Assembly: GCA_027492795.1 (NCBI GenBank) | Contig: JAPUEB010000018.1 | Location: forward strand, 1-64,000 | Direction of reading: 5' to 3' | Length of the DNA stretch: 64,000 bases | Origin: Chryseobacterium sp. | Lineage (GTDB): Bacteria; Bacteroidota; Bacteroidia; Flavobacteriales; Weeksellaceae | Shown here: in pieces, positions 16,447-23,965 of the stretch | Layout of the letters: every line of letters begins with the position of its first letter | How positions within the stretch are numbered: position 1 is the stretch's first letter | Program-made: the position numbers and the translations under genes | Notes under the pieces: generated by a model | What the model was told of the DNA's origin: nothing | Databases searched by the model: none | What the model saw: the letters and a program-made list of their open reading frames with translations, nothing else

Positions 16447-17376
16447 TTATGAAAAATAATTCAATCCAAAAGCCAACAAAACTGCCATCATAAAGGTAAT
16501 AATGCCAATTTGTTTTAAAAATGGGTCTAATTCTCGTGGTTCTTTAGTTTGTAGAATTCTTCTTCGCAAAGCCGCCGTTGGAAAGAGCATAATCATCACG
16601 ATAAATGCGTAATATTTTCCTTGGGTATGCAATCCGTTCATCATTAAAAATACTAAAATTAAAATGATTGGCAATTGCAGCAAAACCATTTCGTAAATCA
16701 TTGCATTTCTGTAACCAAATCGTAAAGCAAGGGTTTTCTTTTCAGAAAGTCGGTCGCTTTCAATGTCACGCATATTGTTGAGATTGAGAACTGCCGCACT
16801 CATCATTCCAATGGCGGTTGCAGGAAGTAAAATATCCCAATCAAACGATTTTGTAAAAAGAAAATAACTTCCGCCAACGGAAACCAATCCGAAGAAAATG
16901 AACACCATAATATCTCCCAAACCTAAGTATCCATAAGGTTTTTTACCCACAGTATAACCAATTGCCGCCAAAATACAGGCAACACCAAGACCAACAAAAA
17001 CCCAAAATTCTTTCACAAAATCAGGGAAAAATGCTTTGTAAAGTAAAACTACGGTTGCGACCAAAGATAAAATCGCAAACAAAATAACGGCGTTTCTCAT
17101 TTGGGTTGCAGAAATTTTTCCGGAAGCAACGGCTCTTTGTTCGGCTTCTACTGCCCTGTTTTTATCAGTTCCTTTAATGCCGTCGCCGTAATCATTGGCA
17201 AAATTTGATAAAATTTGGTACAACAAAGTCACCAAAATTGCGAGTGCAAAAATTGTCCAGTCCCAAGTTCCGCCGTTTTCCAAAATCCTCCATCGTGCGA
17301 TGAAAGAACCTGTGATAATTCCGCTTATTGATAGCGGTAATGTGCGTAATCGTGCTGCTTTAATCCAATCTGTCAT
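16447..17376 (-). CDS. menA: 1,4-dihydroxy-2-naphthoate polyprenyltransferase
   Basis: Attaches the polyprenyl chain to DHNA in menaquinone synthesis, in the inner membrane. The first Asp-rich prenyl-diphosphate motif is NDYGDGIKGTD (61-71) and the second is NNMRDIESD. Eight or nine hydrophobic segments fill the 309 residues. It lies downstream of menB on the same strand, an arrangement that fits menaquinone as the respiratory quinone. Confidence 0.95.
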   Translation of the reverse strand: MTDWIKAARLRTLPLSISGIITGSFIARWRILENGGTWDWTIFALAILVTLLYQILSNFANDYGDGIKGTDKNRAVEAEQRAVASGKISATQMRNAVILFAILSLVATVVLLYKAFFPDFVKEFWVFVGLGVACILAAIGYTVGKKPYGYLGLGDIMVFIFFGLVSVGGSYFLFTKSFDWDILLPATAIGMMSAAVLNLNNMRDIESDRLSEKKTLALRFGYRNAMIYEMVLLQLPIILILVFLMMNGLHTQGKYYAFIVMIMLFPTAALRRRILQTKEPRELDPFLKQIGIITFMMAVLLAFGLNYFS

Positions 17377-17382
17377 TTTATA

Positions 17383-17410
17383 AGATTTCAGATTTCAGAT
17401 TTCAGATTTC
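17383..17410. repeat. heptamer array (AGATTTC x4)
   Basis: Four perfect consecutive copies of AGATTTC between menA and menB. Confidence 0.9.
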
Positions 17411-17448
17411 AGACAAATTTAAAAATCTATTGTCTGATGTCTGAAATC
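17398..17448. terminator. stem-loop between menB and menA
   Basis: Arms 17398-17416 and 17430-17448 match at 17 of 19 positions. The left arm is part of the heptamer array. It may end part of the menB transcript. Confidence 0.4.
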
Positions 17449-17458
17449 TATAATCTAT

Positions 17459-18295
17459 TTAAGATATCCACTTGTTTTCTCCAAAATTCGGTTTACGTTT
17501 TTCCAAAAATGCGTTCCTGCCTTCTTTCGCTTCGTCCGTCATGTACGCCAAACGTGTGGCTTCGCCTGCGAAAACCTGTTGACCAACCATTCCGTCGTCG
17601 GTTAAATTCATAGCGAATTTTAACATTCTGATAGACATTGGAGATTTTCCTAAAATTTCCTGCGCCCATTCGTAAGCGGTATCTTCCAATTCTGCGTGCG
17701 GAATTACGGCATTTACCATTCCCATTGCTTCGGCTTCTTTCGCGGAATAATTTCTGCCTAAAAAGAAAATTTCTCGTGCTTTTTTCTGTCCAACCATTTT
17801 TGCTAAATATGCTGAACCATAACCACCGTCAAAACTCGTTACATCAGCATCAGTTTGTTTGAAAATTGCGTGTTCTTCACTTGCCAAAGTCAAATCACAA
17901 ACCACGTGCAACGAATGTCCGCCACCAACAGCCCAACCGTTTACTACAGCAATCACCACTTTTGGCATAAAACGAATCAATCTTTGAACTTCTAAAATAT
18001 TTAAACGGTGACGACCGTCGTCTCCAACATAACCTTGATGTCCGCGTGCTTTTTGGTCGCCGCCGCTGCAAAACGCGTGACCGCCATCTTTCGGACTTGG
18101 ACCTTCTCCAGTCAACAAAACAACGCCAACCGAAGAATCTTCGGAAACGTGATAAAAAGCGTCGTACAATTCGGAAGTGGTTTTCGGACGGAACGCATTG
18201 CGAACTTCCGGTCTGTTGAAGGCAATTCTTGCAACGCTGCCACATTTTTTATAGGTAATATCTTCGTATTCTTTTACGGTTTTCCAATCTGCCAT
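17459..18295 (-). CDS. menB: 1,4-dihydroxy-2-naphthoyl-CoA synthase
   Basis: Closes the second ring in menaquinone synthesis (o-succinylbenzoyl-CoA to DHNA-CoA). Crotonase fold: HAFCSGGDQ at 73-81 forms the oxyanion hole and QTDADVTSFDGGYGS at 147-161 the active site. The Asp in QTDAD suggests the class that supplies its own carboxylate instead of bound bicarbonate (inference). Start is the ATG at 18295 (MADWKTVKEYEDI), giving 278 residues; a longer frame to 18436 would translate through the tRNA gene and is rejected. Confidence 0.95.
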   Translation of the reverse strand: MADWKTVKEYEDITYKKCGSVARIAFNRPEVRNAFRPKTTSELYDAFYHVSEDSSVGVVLLTGEGPSPKDGGHAFCSGGDQKARGHQGYVGDDGRHRLNILEVQRLIRFMPKVVIAVVNGWAVGGGHSLHVVCDLTLASEEHAIFKQTDADVTSFDGGYGSAYLAKMVGQKKAREIFFLGRNYSAKEAEAMGMVNAVIPHAELEDTAYEWAQEILGKSPMSIRMLKFAMNLTDDGMVGQQVFAGEATRLAYMTDEAKEGRNAFLEKRKPNFGENKWIS

Positions 18296-18334
18296 AATTC
18301 TAAAAATTTTGTGTAAAAATAGGGAAAAAAGATG

Positions 18335-18358
18335 CAAGACACAAGGCAAAAGACACAA
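18335..18358. repeat. copy of the CAAGAtACAAGGCAAAAG repeat
   Basis: CAAGACACAAGGCAAAAGAC and following bases resemble the 32-bp inverted repeats that bracket the four-helix-bundle gene at 37298-37754. It lies in the menB leader. Confidence 0.5.
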
Positions 18359-18370
18359 CTTGAAGAGCTT

Positions 18371-18407
18371 CAAAAAACAAAAAAAACCACCCTTAATTGG
18401 ATGGTTT
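18371..18407 (-). terminator. terminator of tRNA-Ala
   Basis: On the minus strand AAACCATCC (complement of 18399-18407) pairs with GGGTGGTTT (complement of 18384-18392) across a 6-base loop with one mismatch, followed by a T run. It follows the tRNA directly. Confidence 0.75.
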
Positions 18408-18408
18408 G

Positions 18409-18482
18409 TGGAGGATATCGGGATCGAACCGACCACCTTTAGACTGCCAGTCTAACGCTCTAGCCAGATGAGCTAATCCCCC
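18409..18482 (-). tRNA. tRNA-Ala(GGC)
   Basis: 74 nt, cloverleaf complete: acceptor GGGGGAT/ATCCTCC with the G3:U70 wobble that identifies tRNA-Ala, D arm GCTC/GAGC, anticodon stem TTAGA/TCTAA with loop CTGGCAG (anticodon GGC, 34-36), T arm GTCGG/CCGAT with loop TTCGATC, discriminator A. CCA is not encoded. Confidence 0.96.
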
Positions 18483-18519
18483 GAAAAGTTTTGCAATGAT
18501 AAGAATTTTTTTGAAAATT

Positions 18520-18897
18520 TTAAACTAAATCCAAAGAAATACTTTGATGCGATGCATTGTGAACCGCTTTTCCGTTTTCTAAGACGATTAATTGAGGGCT
18601 TTGGTGAGTGATACCGAAATCCTCCGCTATCTTATTCGATAAATCTCTGTGCGCCAATAAATCCAGAAAATAAAAATCCATTTTTTTGTCTGAATTTATT
18701 ACTTGATTTTCAAAATTTTTCAAAACCGTTTTGCTAATGTGGCAACGTGTAGAATGTTTAAAAATAGCTACTTTCTGTTCAAACGAACTTTCTAAAGCTA
18801 CTTTCAGATCATTCTCAGTTTCGATGTTTTTCCAAAAGCTTTTGTCTTGTGAATGTTCTAATTGATTACTTCCAAATATTTTGTCTAAAAAGCTCAT
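18520..18897 (-). CDS. ytxJ: monothiol bacilliredoxin-like protein YtxJ
   Basis: A 125-residue thioredoxin-fold protein of the YtxJ group (DUF2847). The single active cysteine is C52 in KHSTRCHISKTVL; SPQLIVLENGKAVHNASH is the family's cis-Pro loop. Such proteins are proposed to remove bacillithiol from oxidised cysteines. It overlaps the upstream DUF1569 gene by four bases and forms an operon with it and the YfiT-like gene. Confidence 0.85.
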   Translation of the reverse strand: MSFLDKIFGSNQLEHSQDKSFWKNIETENDLKVALESSFEQKVAIFKHSTRCHISKTVLKNFENQVINSDKKMDFYFLDLLAHRDLSNKIAEDFGITHQSPQLIVLENGKAVHNASHQSISLDLV

Positions 18898-19352
18898 ACT
18901 CCAAATTGTTTTAAATGATGATGCAAATGTTTATACTCCAAAAATCCCCAATCCTTGGGCTCCATTTTTCCAAAAAGCTCGTGGTTTTCTGGTAATTTTC
19001 CGCTGTCTGCTAAATTCAAATACTCTTTCATGGCGAACAAAAGCTCTTCTTTCGCATCTTGAAAATGATATTGATTTTCTGCTCTCAGCACTTCAAAAGT
19101 AGGCATATTTGGCGGAATTCCGTTTTTGAAAAGTTTCATTTCTTTTTTGGTGAGGATTCCGATGGTTTTTATCAGAAAGTTTTTTTTGGGAAGAATAGTT
19201 TTTTGCAATGGCACTTCCAAAACTAAAGTGCAGTGTTTCAACATTTGCGGAACGTTCATTTTTCCCCATTTTGCAGAAGAATTTTCAGATAGTTTATCAA
19301 TCCTGCCACATATTTCCTCAAAATCTTTCAACCGATGTAAACTTCGCAGCAT
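18894..19352 (-). CDS. DUF1569 (DinB-like) protein
   Basis: A 152-residue four-helix DinB-like protein. Candidate metal ligands are H40 in MNVPQMLKHCTLVLEVP and the C-terminal cluster KHLHHHLKQFGV. The middle includes PPNMPTFEVLRAENQ. Likely a thiol transferase relative (inference from the fold). Coupled by single-base or four-base overlaps to both neighbours. Confidence 0.8.
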   Translation of the reverse strand: MLRSLHRLKDFEEICGRIDKLSENSSAKWGKMNVPQMLKHCTLVLEVPLQKTILPKKNFLIKTIGILTKKEMKLFKNGIPPNMPTFEVLRAENQYHFQDAKEELLFAMKEYLNLADSGKLPENHELFGKMEPKDWGFLEYKHLHHHLKQFGV

Positions 19353-19888
19353 TACCAGTTTTTTTCTTTTTTCAGATTTTCAATATGGGCATAATGATGG
19401 TCGCAATGCCATGCGTAAAATGCCAAACTTTCCCGTAAAGTGATGCTTCTGTTTTGTTCGGGATGAAAAAAAGTGCTTTCAAATTCCTTGTTGGTAAGGG
19501 ATTTCAGTTCGTAAACCCATCTTTTATGAAGTCCTCTTAAAATTTGTAGAGCAGGTTTTATTTCGATGTTAAAACTGTCCTGCAATTCTGCCCATTTTGC
19601 TTCATCGTAAGGTTTTACGGTAGGGTTTTCTTCCGTTAAAGCCAGTTTGAAACGAATATAGCTGTTCATGTGGCTGTCTGCAATATGGTTCACCAACTGT
19701 CGAACTGTCCATCCTCCTTCTCGATACTGTGTGTCGAGTTGTTCATCCGTCCAGTTTTCGATTAAATTTTTTAGTCTTGCTGGAAAATTCTTTAAAATTT
19801 TGATGTGCTGGTCGAGTTCTACATCAGAATTTTCTGTGATGGGTTGAAATTCACCGATTGGATATTTTTTTTGCTCTATATTGTCCAT
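19352..19888 (-). CDS. YfiT-like putative bacillithiol transferase (DinB superfamily)
   Basis: A 178-residue metal-dependent protein of the YfiT/DinB type. H68 in RQLVNHIADSH and H161/H165 in AWHCDHHYAHIE form the expected three-histidine site. GGWTVRQLVNHIADSHMN and LALTEENPTVKPYDE are typical. YfiT-type proteins are thought to conjugate bacillithiol to electrophiles. First gene of a three-gene operon with DUF1569 and YtxJ. Confidence 0.88.
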   Translation of the reverse strand: MDNIEQKKYPIGEFQPITENSDVELDQHIKILKNFPARLKNLIENWTDEQLDTQYREGGWTVRQLVNHIADSHMNSYIRFKLALTEENPTVKPYDEAKWAELQDSFNIEIKPALQILRGLHKRWVYELKSLTNKEFESTFFHPEQNRSITLRESLAFYAWHCDHHYAHIENLKKEKNW

Positions 19889-19955
19889 TTTCTTTCTGTT
19901 TTTTAGACTTTTTGACTGATTACTGTTTTTTGGTTGAAGTTTTGAGATTTCATTT

Positions 19956-19967
19956 CGTAAATTTACG
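19956..19967. promoter_or_regulatory. perfect 12-bp palindrome upstream of pncA
   Basis: CGTAAATTTACG, a perfect palindrome between the divergent yfiT-like and pncA genes. It could be an operator, but it is AT-rich and could be chance. Confidence 0.3.
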
Positions 19968-20023
19968 CTTTCTGTGTGTAAATTTTGGTTACATAATATA
20001 ACAAAATCATTATAAATAAAAAA

Positions 20024-20629
20024 ATGAAAAAAGCATTAATAGTAGTTGACGTACAAAATGATTTTTGCGAAGGCGGCGCATTAGCTGTTCCCAAAGCGAA
20101 TGAAATAATTCCTTACATCAATGCGCTGATGAAAGAAAATGAGTACGACCAAATTGTTTTTACCCAAGATTGGCATCCTGCAGATCATAAAAGTTTCGCC
20201 TCGAACAACGGAAAAAAAGTAGGCGAAACCATCAGTTTAAATGGAATTCCACAGTTTATGTGGCCCGATCATTGTGTGCAGGGAACTTTCGGGGCAGAAT
20301 TTCATAAAGATTTAATCGTTCCAGAAAATGTTCATATTGTTCAAAAAGGTAAAAACCCTGATTTCGACAGTTATAGCGGTTTTCAGGATAACAATCATTT
20401 TATGAAAACAGGTTTGGATGATTTTCTGAAATACCACGATATTCAGTTGGTGGAAATTGTAGGTTTAGCTTTGGATTATTGCGTAAAATTTACGGCTTTG
20501 GATGCGGCGCAAAACGGCTATATTACTTGCGTACATTTCAATGGAACCCGCGCTGTAAATGTGAAACCGGAAAACGGAAAAGACGCGATTTATCAAATGT
20601 TGGAAAATAGTGTGACAGTTTTAGGATAG
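20024..20629 (+). CDS. pncA: nicotinamidase/pyrazinamidase
   Basis: Hydrolyses nicotinamide to nicotinate in NAD salvage. The isochorismatase-fold active site is complete: Asp9 in VVDVQNDF, metal ligands D49/H51 in QDWHP and H83 in WPDHCVQGT, Lys in VQKGKNPD, and the nucleophile C153 in ALDYCVKFTA. 201 residues is normal. Divergent from the yfiT-like operon. Confidence 0.95.
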   Translation: MKKALIVVDVQNDFCEGGALAVPKANEIIPYINALMKENEYDQIVFTQDWHPADHKSFASNNGKKVGETISLNGIPQFMWPDHCVQGTFGAEFHKDLIVPENVHIVQKGKNPDFDSYSGFQDNNHFMKTGLDDFLKYHDIQLVEIVGLALDYCVKFTALDAAQNGYITCVHFNGTRAVNVKPENGKDAIYQMLENSVTVLG

Positions 20630-20671
20630 GAGAAATTACGAAATTAGAAGTGCGAATTACGAATTTTTAAA

Positions 20672-20692
20672 TTTTGAATTTCAAATTTTGAA
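20672..20692. repeat. heptamer run (TTTTGAA, TTTCAAA, TTTTGAA)
   Basis: Three consecutive 7-mers, the central one inverted, in the tail of the pncA transcript. Confidence 0.6.
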
Positions 20693-20697
20693 TTAAA

Positions 20698-20740
20698 AAT
20701 CCGAAGAAAATTGTGATAAACAACCTTTCTTCGGATTTCT
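20698..20740. terminator. hairpin terminator between pncA and the pseudouridine synthase
   Basis: AATCCGAAGAAA (20698-20709) pairs perfectly with TTTCTTCGGATT (20726-20737), 12 bp with a 16-base loop. It separates two convergent genes. Confidence 0.75.
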
Positions 20741-20776
20741 ATTTTTCTTCGGACCTCGGACTTCCGCCTTCTAACT

Positions 20777-21805
20777 TTAAAGCATTTTCAAGTTATTCAC
20801 TTCCAGTTCGGTAAGGATTCTCCAGTGTCCGCGTTTGATGTTTTTCTTGGTAAGTCCACCAAACATTACCCTGTCCAAAGCTTCTACTTCGTAGCCCAAT
20901 CTTTGGAAAATTCTGCGAATCACTCGGTTCCAGCCAATATGGATTTCAATTCCGATTTCATTTTTCGGTTTTCCTTCAATGAAGGAAATGTGATCAACCT
21001 GCGCTACACCTTCATCCAAACGGATTCCGTCCATAATTGCCTGCATATCTTCTGAAGAAATTTTTCTGTCTAAAGTAACATGATAAATTTTCTTGATGTC
21101 AAAAGAAGGATGCGTTAATTTTTTGGTTAAATGTCCATCATTGGTCAATAAAATAACTCCGGTTGTGCTTCTATCAAGTCTTCCAACAGGAAAAACTCGG
21201 TACGGAGAGGCGTTTGCAACCAAATCCATCACAGTTTTTCTGGCTTTTTCGTCTTTCGTGGTAGAAATATAACCTTTTGGCTTGTTCAAAAGTACATAAA
21301 CAGGCTTTTCCGGCGTAATTCCTTGTCCATCGAAAACTACTCTGTCGGTTTTCTGAACTTGATAACCCATTTCATTCACCACTTTTCCGTTTACTTCTAC
21401 TAAACCTTGTTTGATGAGTTCATCGGCTTCTCTACGGCTGCAAATTCCAGAATTAGCGATGTATTTATTGAGACGAATAGTGTCTTTGTGAATATCTTTT
21501 TCTATTTTTTCCAGACGGCGTTTTTGTACGAAACTTTTTGCGCGGTCTTCCGTTTTATCATCGTATTTTTTGAAAGGTTTTGACCCATGTTTTAGGTTTC
21601 CTTTCTCGTATTTATCGCGGCTGTCGAAGGTATTTCTTTTTTTCTCGTAAGGTTTGTCGAAAGATTTTGCTTCACCTTTGGTATAAAGTCTTGGTTCTCC
21701 TTTAGGATGATCGTCTGCTGAGCGAGATCTTCCGCTTCCGGTGTTTCCTCCGGTTTTAGGAATTCTTGGTCTTTTTGGTCTTTCTGGCTTTTGCTCTCGG
21801 CTCAT
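20777..21805 (-). CDS. RluB/RsuA-type pseudouridine synthase with basic N-terminal extension
   Basis: Modifies rRNA uridine to pseudouridine. An S4 RNA-binding domain at about 110-157 (LNKYIANSGICSRREADELI) precedes the catalytic domain; the catalytic Asp is D211 in VGRLDRSTTGVILL. VRVNKPKG is replaced by VLLNKPKGYI, normal for the family. Residues 1-105 are a Lys/Arg/Pro-rich low-complexity extension of the kind flavobacterial enzymes often carry. The exact rRNA target is not visible. Confidence 0.92.
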   Translation of the reverse strand: MSREQKPERPKRPRIPKTGGNTGSGRSRSADDHPKGEPRLYTKGEAKSFDKPYEKKRNTFDSRDKYEKGNLKHGSKPFKKYDDKTEDRAKSFVQKRRLEKIEKDIHKDTIRLNKYIANSGICSRREADELIKQGLVEVNGKVVNEMGYQVQKTDRVVFDGQGITPEKPVYVLLNKPKGYISTTKDEKARKTVMDLVANASPYRVFPVGRLDRSTTGVILLTNDGHLTKKLTHPSFDIKKIYHVTLDRKISSEDMQAIMDGIRLDEGVAQVDHISFIEGKPKNEIGIEIHIGWNRVIRRIFQRLGYEVEALDRVMFGGLTKKNIKRGHWRILTELEVNNLKML

Positions 21806-21819
21806 ATTCTATTTTTTTG

Positions 21820-21827
21820 CAAAGATA
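21820..21827 (-). promoter_or_regulatory. -7 box of the pseudouridine synthase gene
   Basis: TATCTTTG on the minus strand, exact consensus, about 15 bases from the ATG. A -33 TTG is only 13 bases away, so the promoter is partial. Confidence 0.5.
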
Positions 21828-21885
21828 TGCTTTTTGAAGGCAAGTAGAATGCGCTGAATAGAAAGTTTTTCACTGTAAAAAAACT

Positions 21886-21893
21886 TATTTTTG
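21886..21893 (+). promoter_or_regulatory. -7 box of aroB
   Basis: TATTTTTG, exact TAnnTTTG, 15 bases before the aroB ATG. No clear -33 element. Confidence 0.45.
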
Positions 21894-21907
21894 TAAAAAC
21901 ATTTTTT

Positions 21908-22951
21908 ATGATTTCTATTTTGGATGAGGATTTTTCGCAACTCAATGTTTTTTTAGAACAGCTAAAACCCAGCAAAATTTTTATTTTGGTGGATGAAAAC
22001 ACGCATCAGTATTGCTTGCCGAAGTTATTGGGAAATTTAGAAAGCGAAATTCCTTTTGAAATTATAGAAATTGAAGCCGGCGAAGAACTGAAAACCGTAG
22101 AAACGGCTGCCCAATTATGGCAGATTTTGGCAGAATTTGAAGCCGACAGAAAATGTTTAATCATCAATTTAGGAGGCGGCGTCATTACAGATTTGGGAGG
22201 ATTTGTGGCTTCCACATATAAAAGAGGTGTAAAATTCATTAATATTCCAACTACACTTTTAGGAATGTGTGATGCTTCTATTGGTGGAAAAACTGGAGTT
22301 GATTTATCTTTTTTAAAAAACATGGTGGGAACTTTTTCCTTACCCGAAAAAATATTCCTGTATCCTAAATTTTTAGAAACATTGCCGTTTGTAGAGCTTC
22401 GCAGTGGTTTTGCAGAAATGTTGAAACACGGTTTAATAGCAGATTCCAAACATTGGGAAGATTTGATTTCTATTAATGATTTGACTTTTGAAAACATTAC
22501 TCCTTATATAGAACGTTCGATGCAGATAAAACAGGAAGTTGTAGAAAAAGATTTCCGTGAAGAAAACATTAGAAAAACGCTCAATTTTGGTCATACGATT
22601 GGACATGCTGTAGAAAGTCTTTTTCTTGAATCCGGAAAAGCAATTCCTCATGGTGAAGCAGTAGCAATGGGAATGATTTGTGAAACCAAGCTATCCGAAC
22701 TGGAAGGATTAATTGATGAAAAAATTTCTTCCCAAATCATTTCTACAATAAATCATTACTTCCCTACTTTAATAATTGAAAATTTTTCAGAAAATGAAAT
22801 TATGAATTTAATGAAAAATGACAAGAAAAATTCTTTACAAAATATTCACTTTTCTTTAATAACCAACATTGGAAGTTGCGTTTTTTACCATTCTGCAAGT
22901 GACAAAAATATCAAATTTTGCCTTGAATATTACAAAAATCAGCAAAATTGA
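21908..22951 (+). CDS. aroB: 3-dehydroquinate synthase
   Basis: Second step of the shikimate pathway (DAHP to 3-dehydroquinate), NAD- and metal-dependent. NAD motif GGGVITDLGG at 89-98, PTTLLGMCDASIGGKTG (114-130) for substrate phosphate, and metal ligands E170, H229 and H248 in GFAEMLKHG, NFGHTIGHAVE and IPHGEAVAMG. 347 residues is typical. Divergent from the pseudouridine synthase. Confidence 0.96.
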   Translation: MISILDEDFSQLNVFLEQLKPSKIFILVDENTHQYCLPKLLGNLESEIPFEIIEIEAGEELKTVETAAQLWQILAEFEADRKCLIINLGGGVITDLGGFVASTYKRGVKFINIPTTLLGMCDASIGGKTGVDLSFLKNMVGTFSLPEKIFLYPKFLETLPFVELRSGFAEMLKHGLIADSKHWEDLISINDLTFENITPYIERSMQIKQEVVEKDFREENIRKTLNFGHTIGHAVESLFLESGKAIPHGEAVAMGMICETKLSELEGLIDEKISSQIISTINHYFPTLIIENFSENEIMNLMKNDKKNSLQNIHFSLITNIGSCVFYHSASDKNIKFCLEYYKNQQN

Positions 22952-23252
22952 GGTGACAAAACTACTATTGTGTTCATTATTTTTTTTCAGATAACCCATT
23001 ACGATTTATAAAATTCCCATATTTGTATTTTAGAATAATTCTAAATAATAATTAAAAATTTTATCTAAATACTTGATTCTCAATTTCATTACAAACATCT
23101 AAAAATTAATTAAACGTTTGTTTTAATTTTACTATGCTAATCTTTCCATTTTTTTGGCAAACAAATTGAAAGTATGGTACACAACGAACCGAAACATGGT
23201 TCAGAAAATCAATTAAGAAATTAAAATTAAGTAAAATTAAAATTTAGAAATT
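22952..23252. other. AT-rich leader of the beta-barrel gene
   Basis: No gene seen. It contains a sigma-54-like site (23154-23169), a small hairpin GAACC-GAAACAT-GGTTC at 23186-23202 and a weak CATATTTG box at 23018-23025. The last 50 bases before the ATG are almost pure A and T, as in strongly translated Bacteroidota leaders. Confidence 0.5.
23154..23169 (+). promoter_or_regulatory. sigma-54-like -24/-12 element
   Basis: TTGGCAAACAAATTGA matches the TGGCAcg-N4-TTGCa pattern except for two positions and keeps the GG-N10-G spacing. It would start transcription near 23180, 70 bases before the gene. Confidence 0.35.
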
Positions 23253-23888
23253 ATGAAAAAGTTATTTTTAGGTGCAGCAATCGCAATGAGTTCATTGACA
23301 TTCGCACAGCAGTTTGGTGCTAAAGCAGGTTTAAATGTATCTTCTACATCGAAAGATGCAAACTTGGAAGATCAAAAAGCTAAAGTTGGATTCCATGCAG
23401 GAGTTTTTGCAAATATTCCATTAGCAGCAAGCTTTTCAGTTCAACCAGAAGTTTTATACAGCCAATATGGTAACAAAACTGTAGATCAGTACAGTACTAC
23501 AATTGCTGGTGTAACTACAGGTTACAAAGATACTTATACAACATCTTTGGACTATGTAACTGTTCCTGTAATGTTCCAATATAAGCCAATTCCTGCGCTT
23601 TATCTTGAAGCTGGTCCAGAATTCGGATTCTTGGTTTCTGCAAAAAATAAAGGAGAAGAAGTAAAAACTTTAAACAATGCTTCTACTACTACTTCCTTTA
23701 ATAATGATATTAAGAAAAACCTTAACACATTTAACGCTGGTTTAGGTATTGGTGCTGGTTATTATTTTACTGAAAACATTGGTGTATCTGCAAGATATGT
23801 TGCTGGTCTAACTGATGTAGTAAAAGATAACAATGGAGACGCTATTAAAAACAATGTTTTCCAAGCAGGTATAAACTTCAAATTCTAA
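23253..23888 (+). CDS. outer membrane beta-barrel (porin family/PorT-like) protein
   Basis: A 211-residue exported protein. Signal peptide 1-18 ends in TFAQ. The body is regular beta strands: FGAKAGLNVSSTS, KVGFHAGVFANIPLA, SFSVQPEVLYSQYG, TVPVMFQYKPIPALYLEAGP, FNAGLGIGAGYYF, IGVSARYVAGLTDVV and ends in the barrel terminus AGINFKF (Phe last). Small eight-stranded barrel of the outer membrane; no known ligand. Confidence 0.9.
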   Translation: MKKLFLGAAIAMSSLTFAQQFGAKAGLNVSSTSKDANLEDQKAKVGFHAGVFANIPLAASFSVQPEVLYSQYGNKTVDQYSTTIAGVTTGYKDTYTTSLDYVTVPVMFQYKPIPALYLEAGPEFGFLVSAKNKGEEVKTLNNASTTTSFNNDIKKNLNTFNAGLGIGAGYYFTENIGVSARYVAGLTDVVKDNNGDAIKNNVFQAGINFKF

Positions 23889-23916
23889 TCAGAAGTCAAT
23901 TATTTAACCTATAAAA

Positions 23917-23954
23917 AAAACCGGTTGGAAATAATTTCCAGCCGGTTTTTTTTT
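23917..23954. terminator. strong bidirectional terminator
   Basis: AAAACCGGTTGGAAA and TTTCCAGCCGGTTTT form a 15-bp stem with one G-T pair, flanked by A and T runs. It separates the convergent barrel and purF genes. Confidence 0.85.
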
Positions 23955-23965
23955 AGGTTTAATTC

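Noticed and set aside
18296-18436. Longer open frame of menB to 18436
   Set aside because: The extra 47 codons translate through the tRNA-Ala gene and its terminator, so the start is at 18295.
23018-23025. CATATTTG as promoter of the beta-barrel gene
   Set aside because: No -33 TTG at a suitable distance and it is 230 bases from the gene; the sigma-54-like site nearer the ATG fits better, though weakly.
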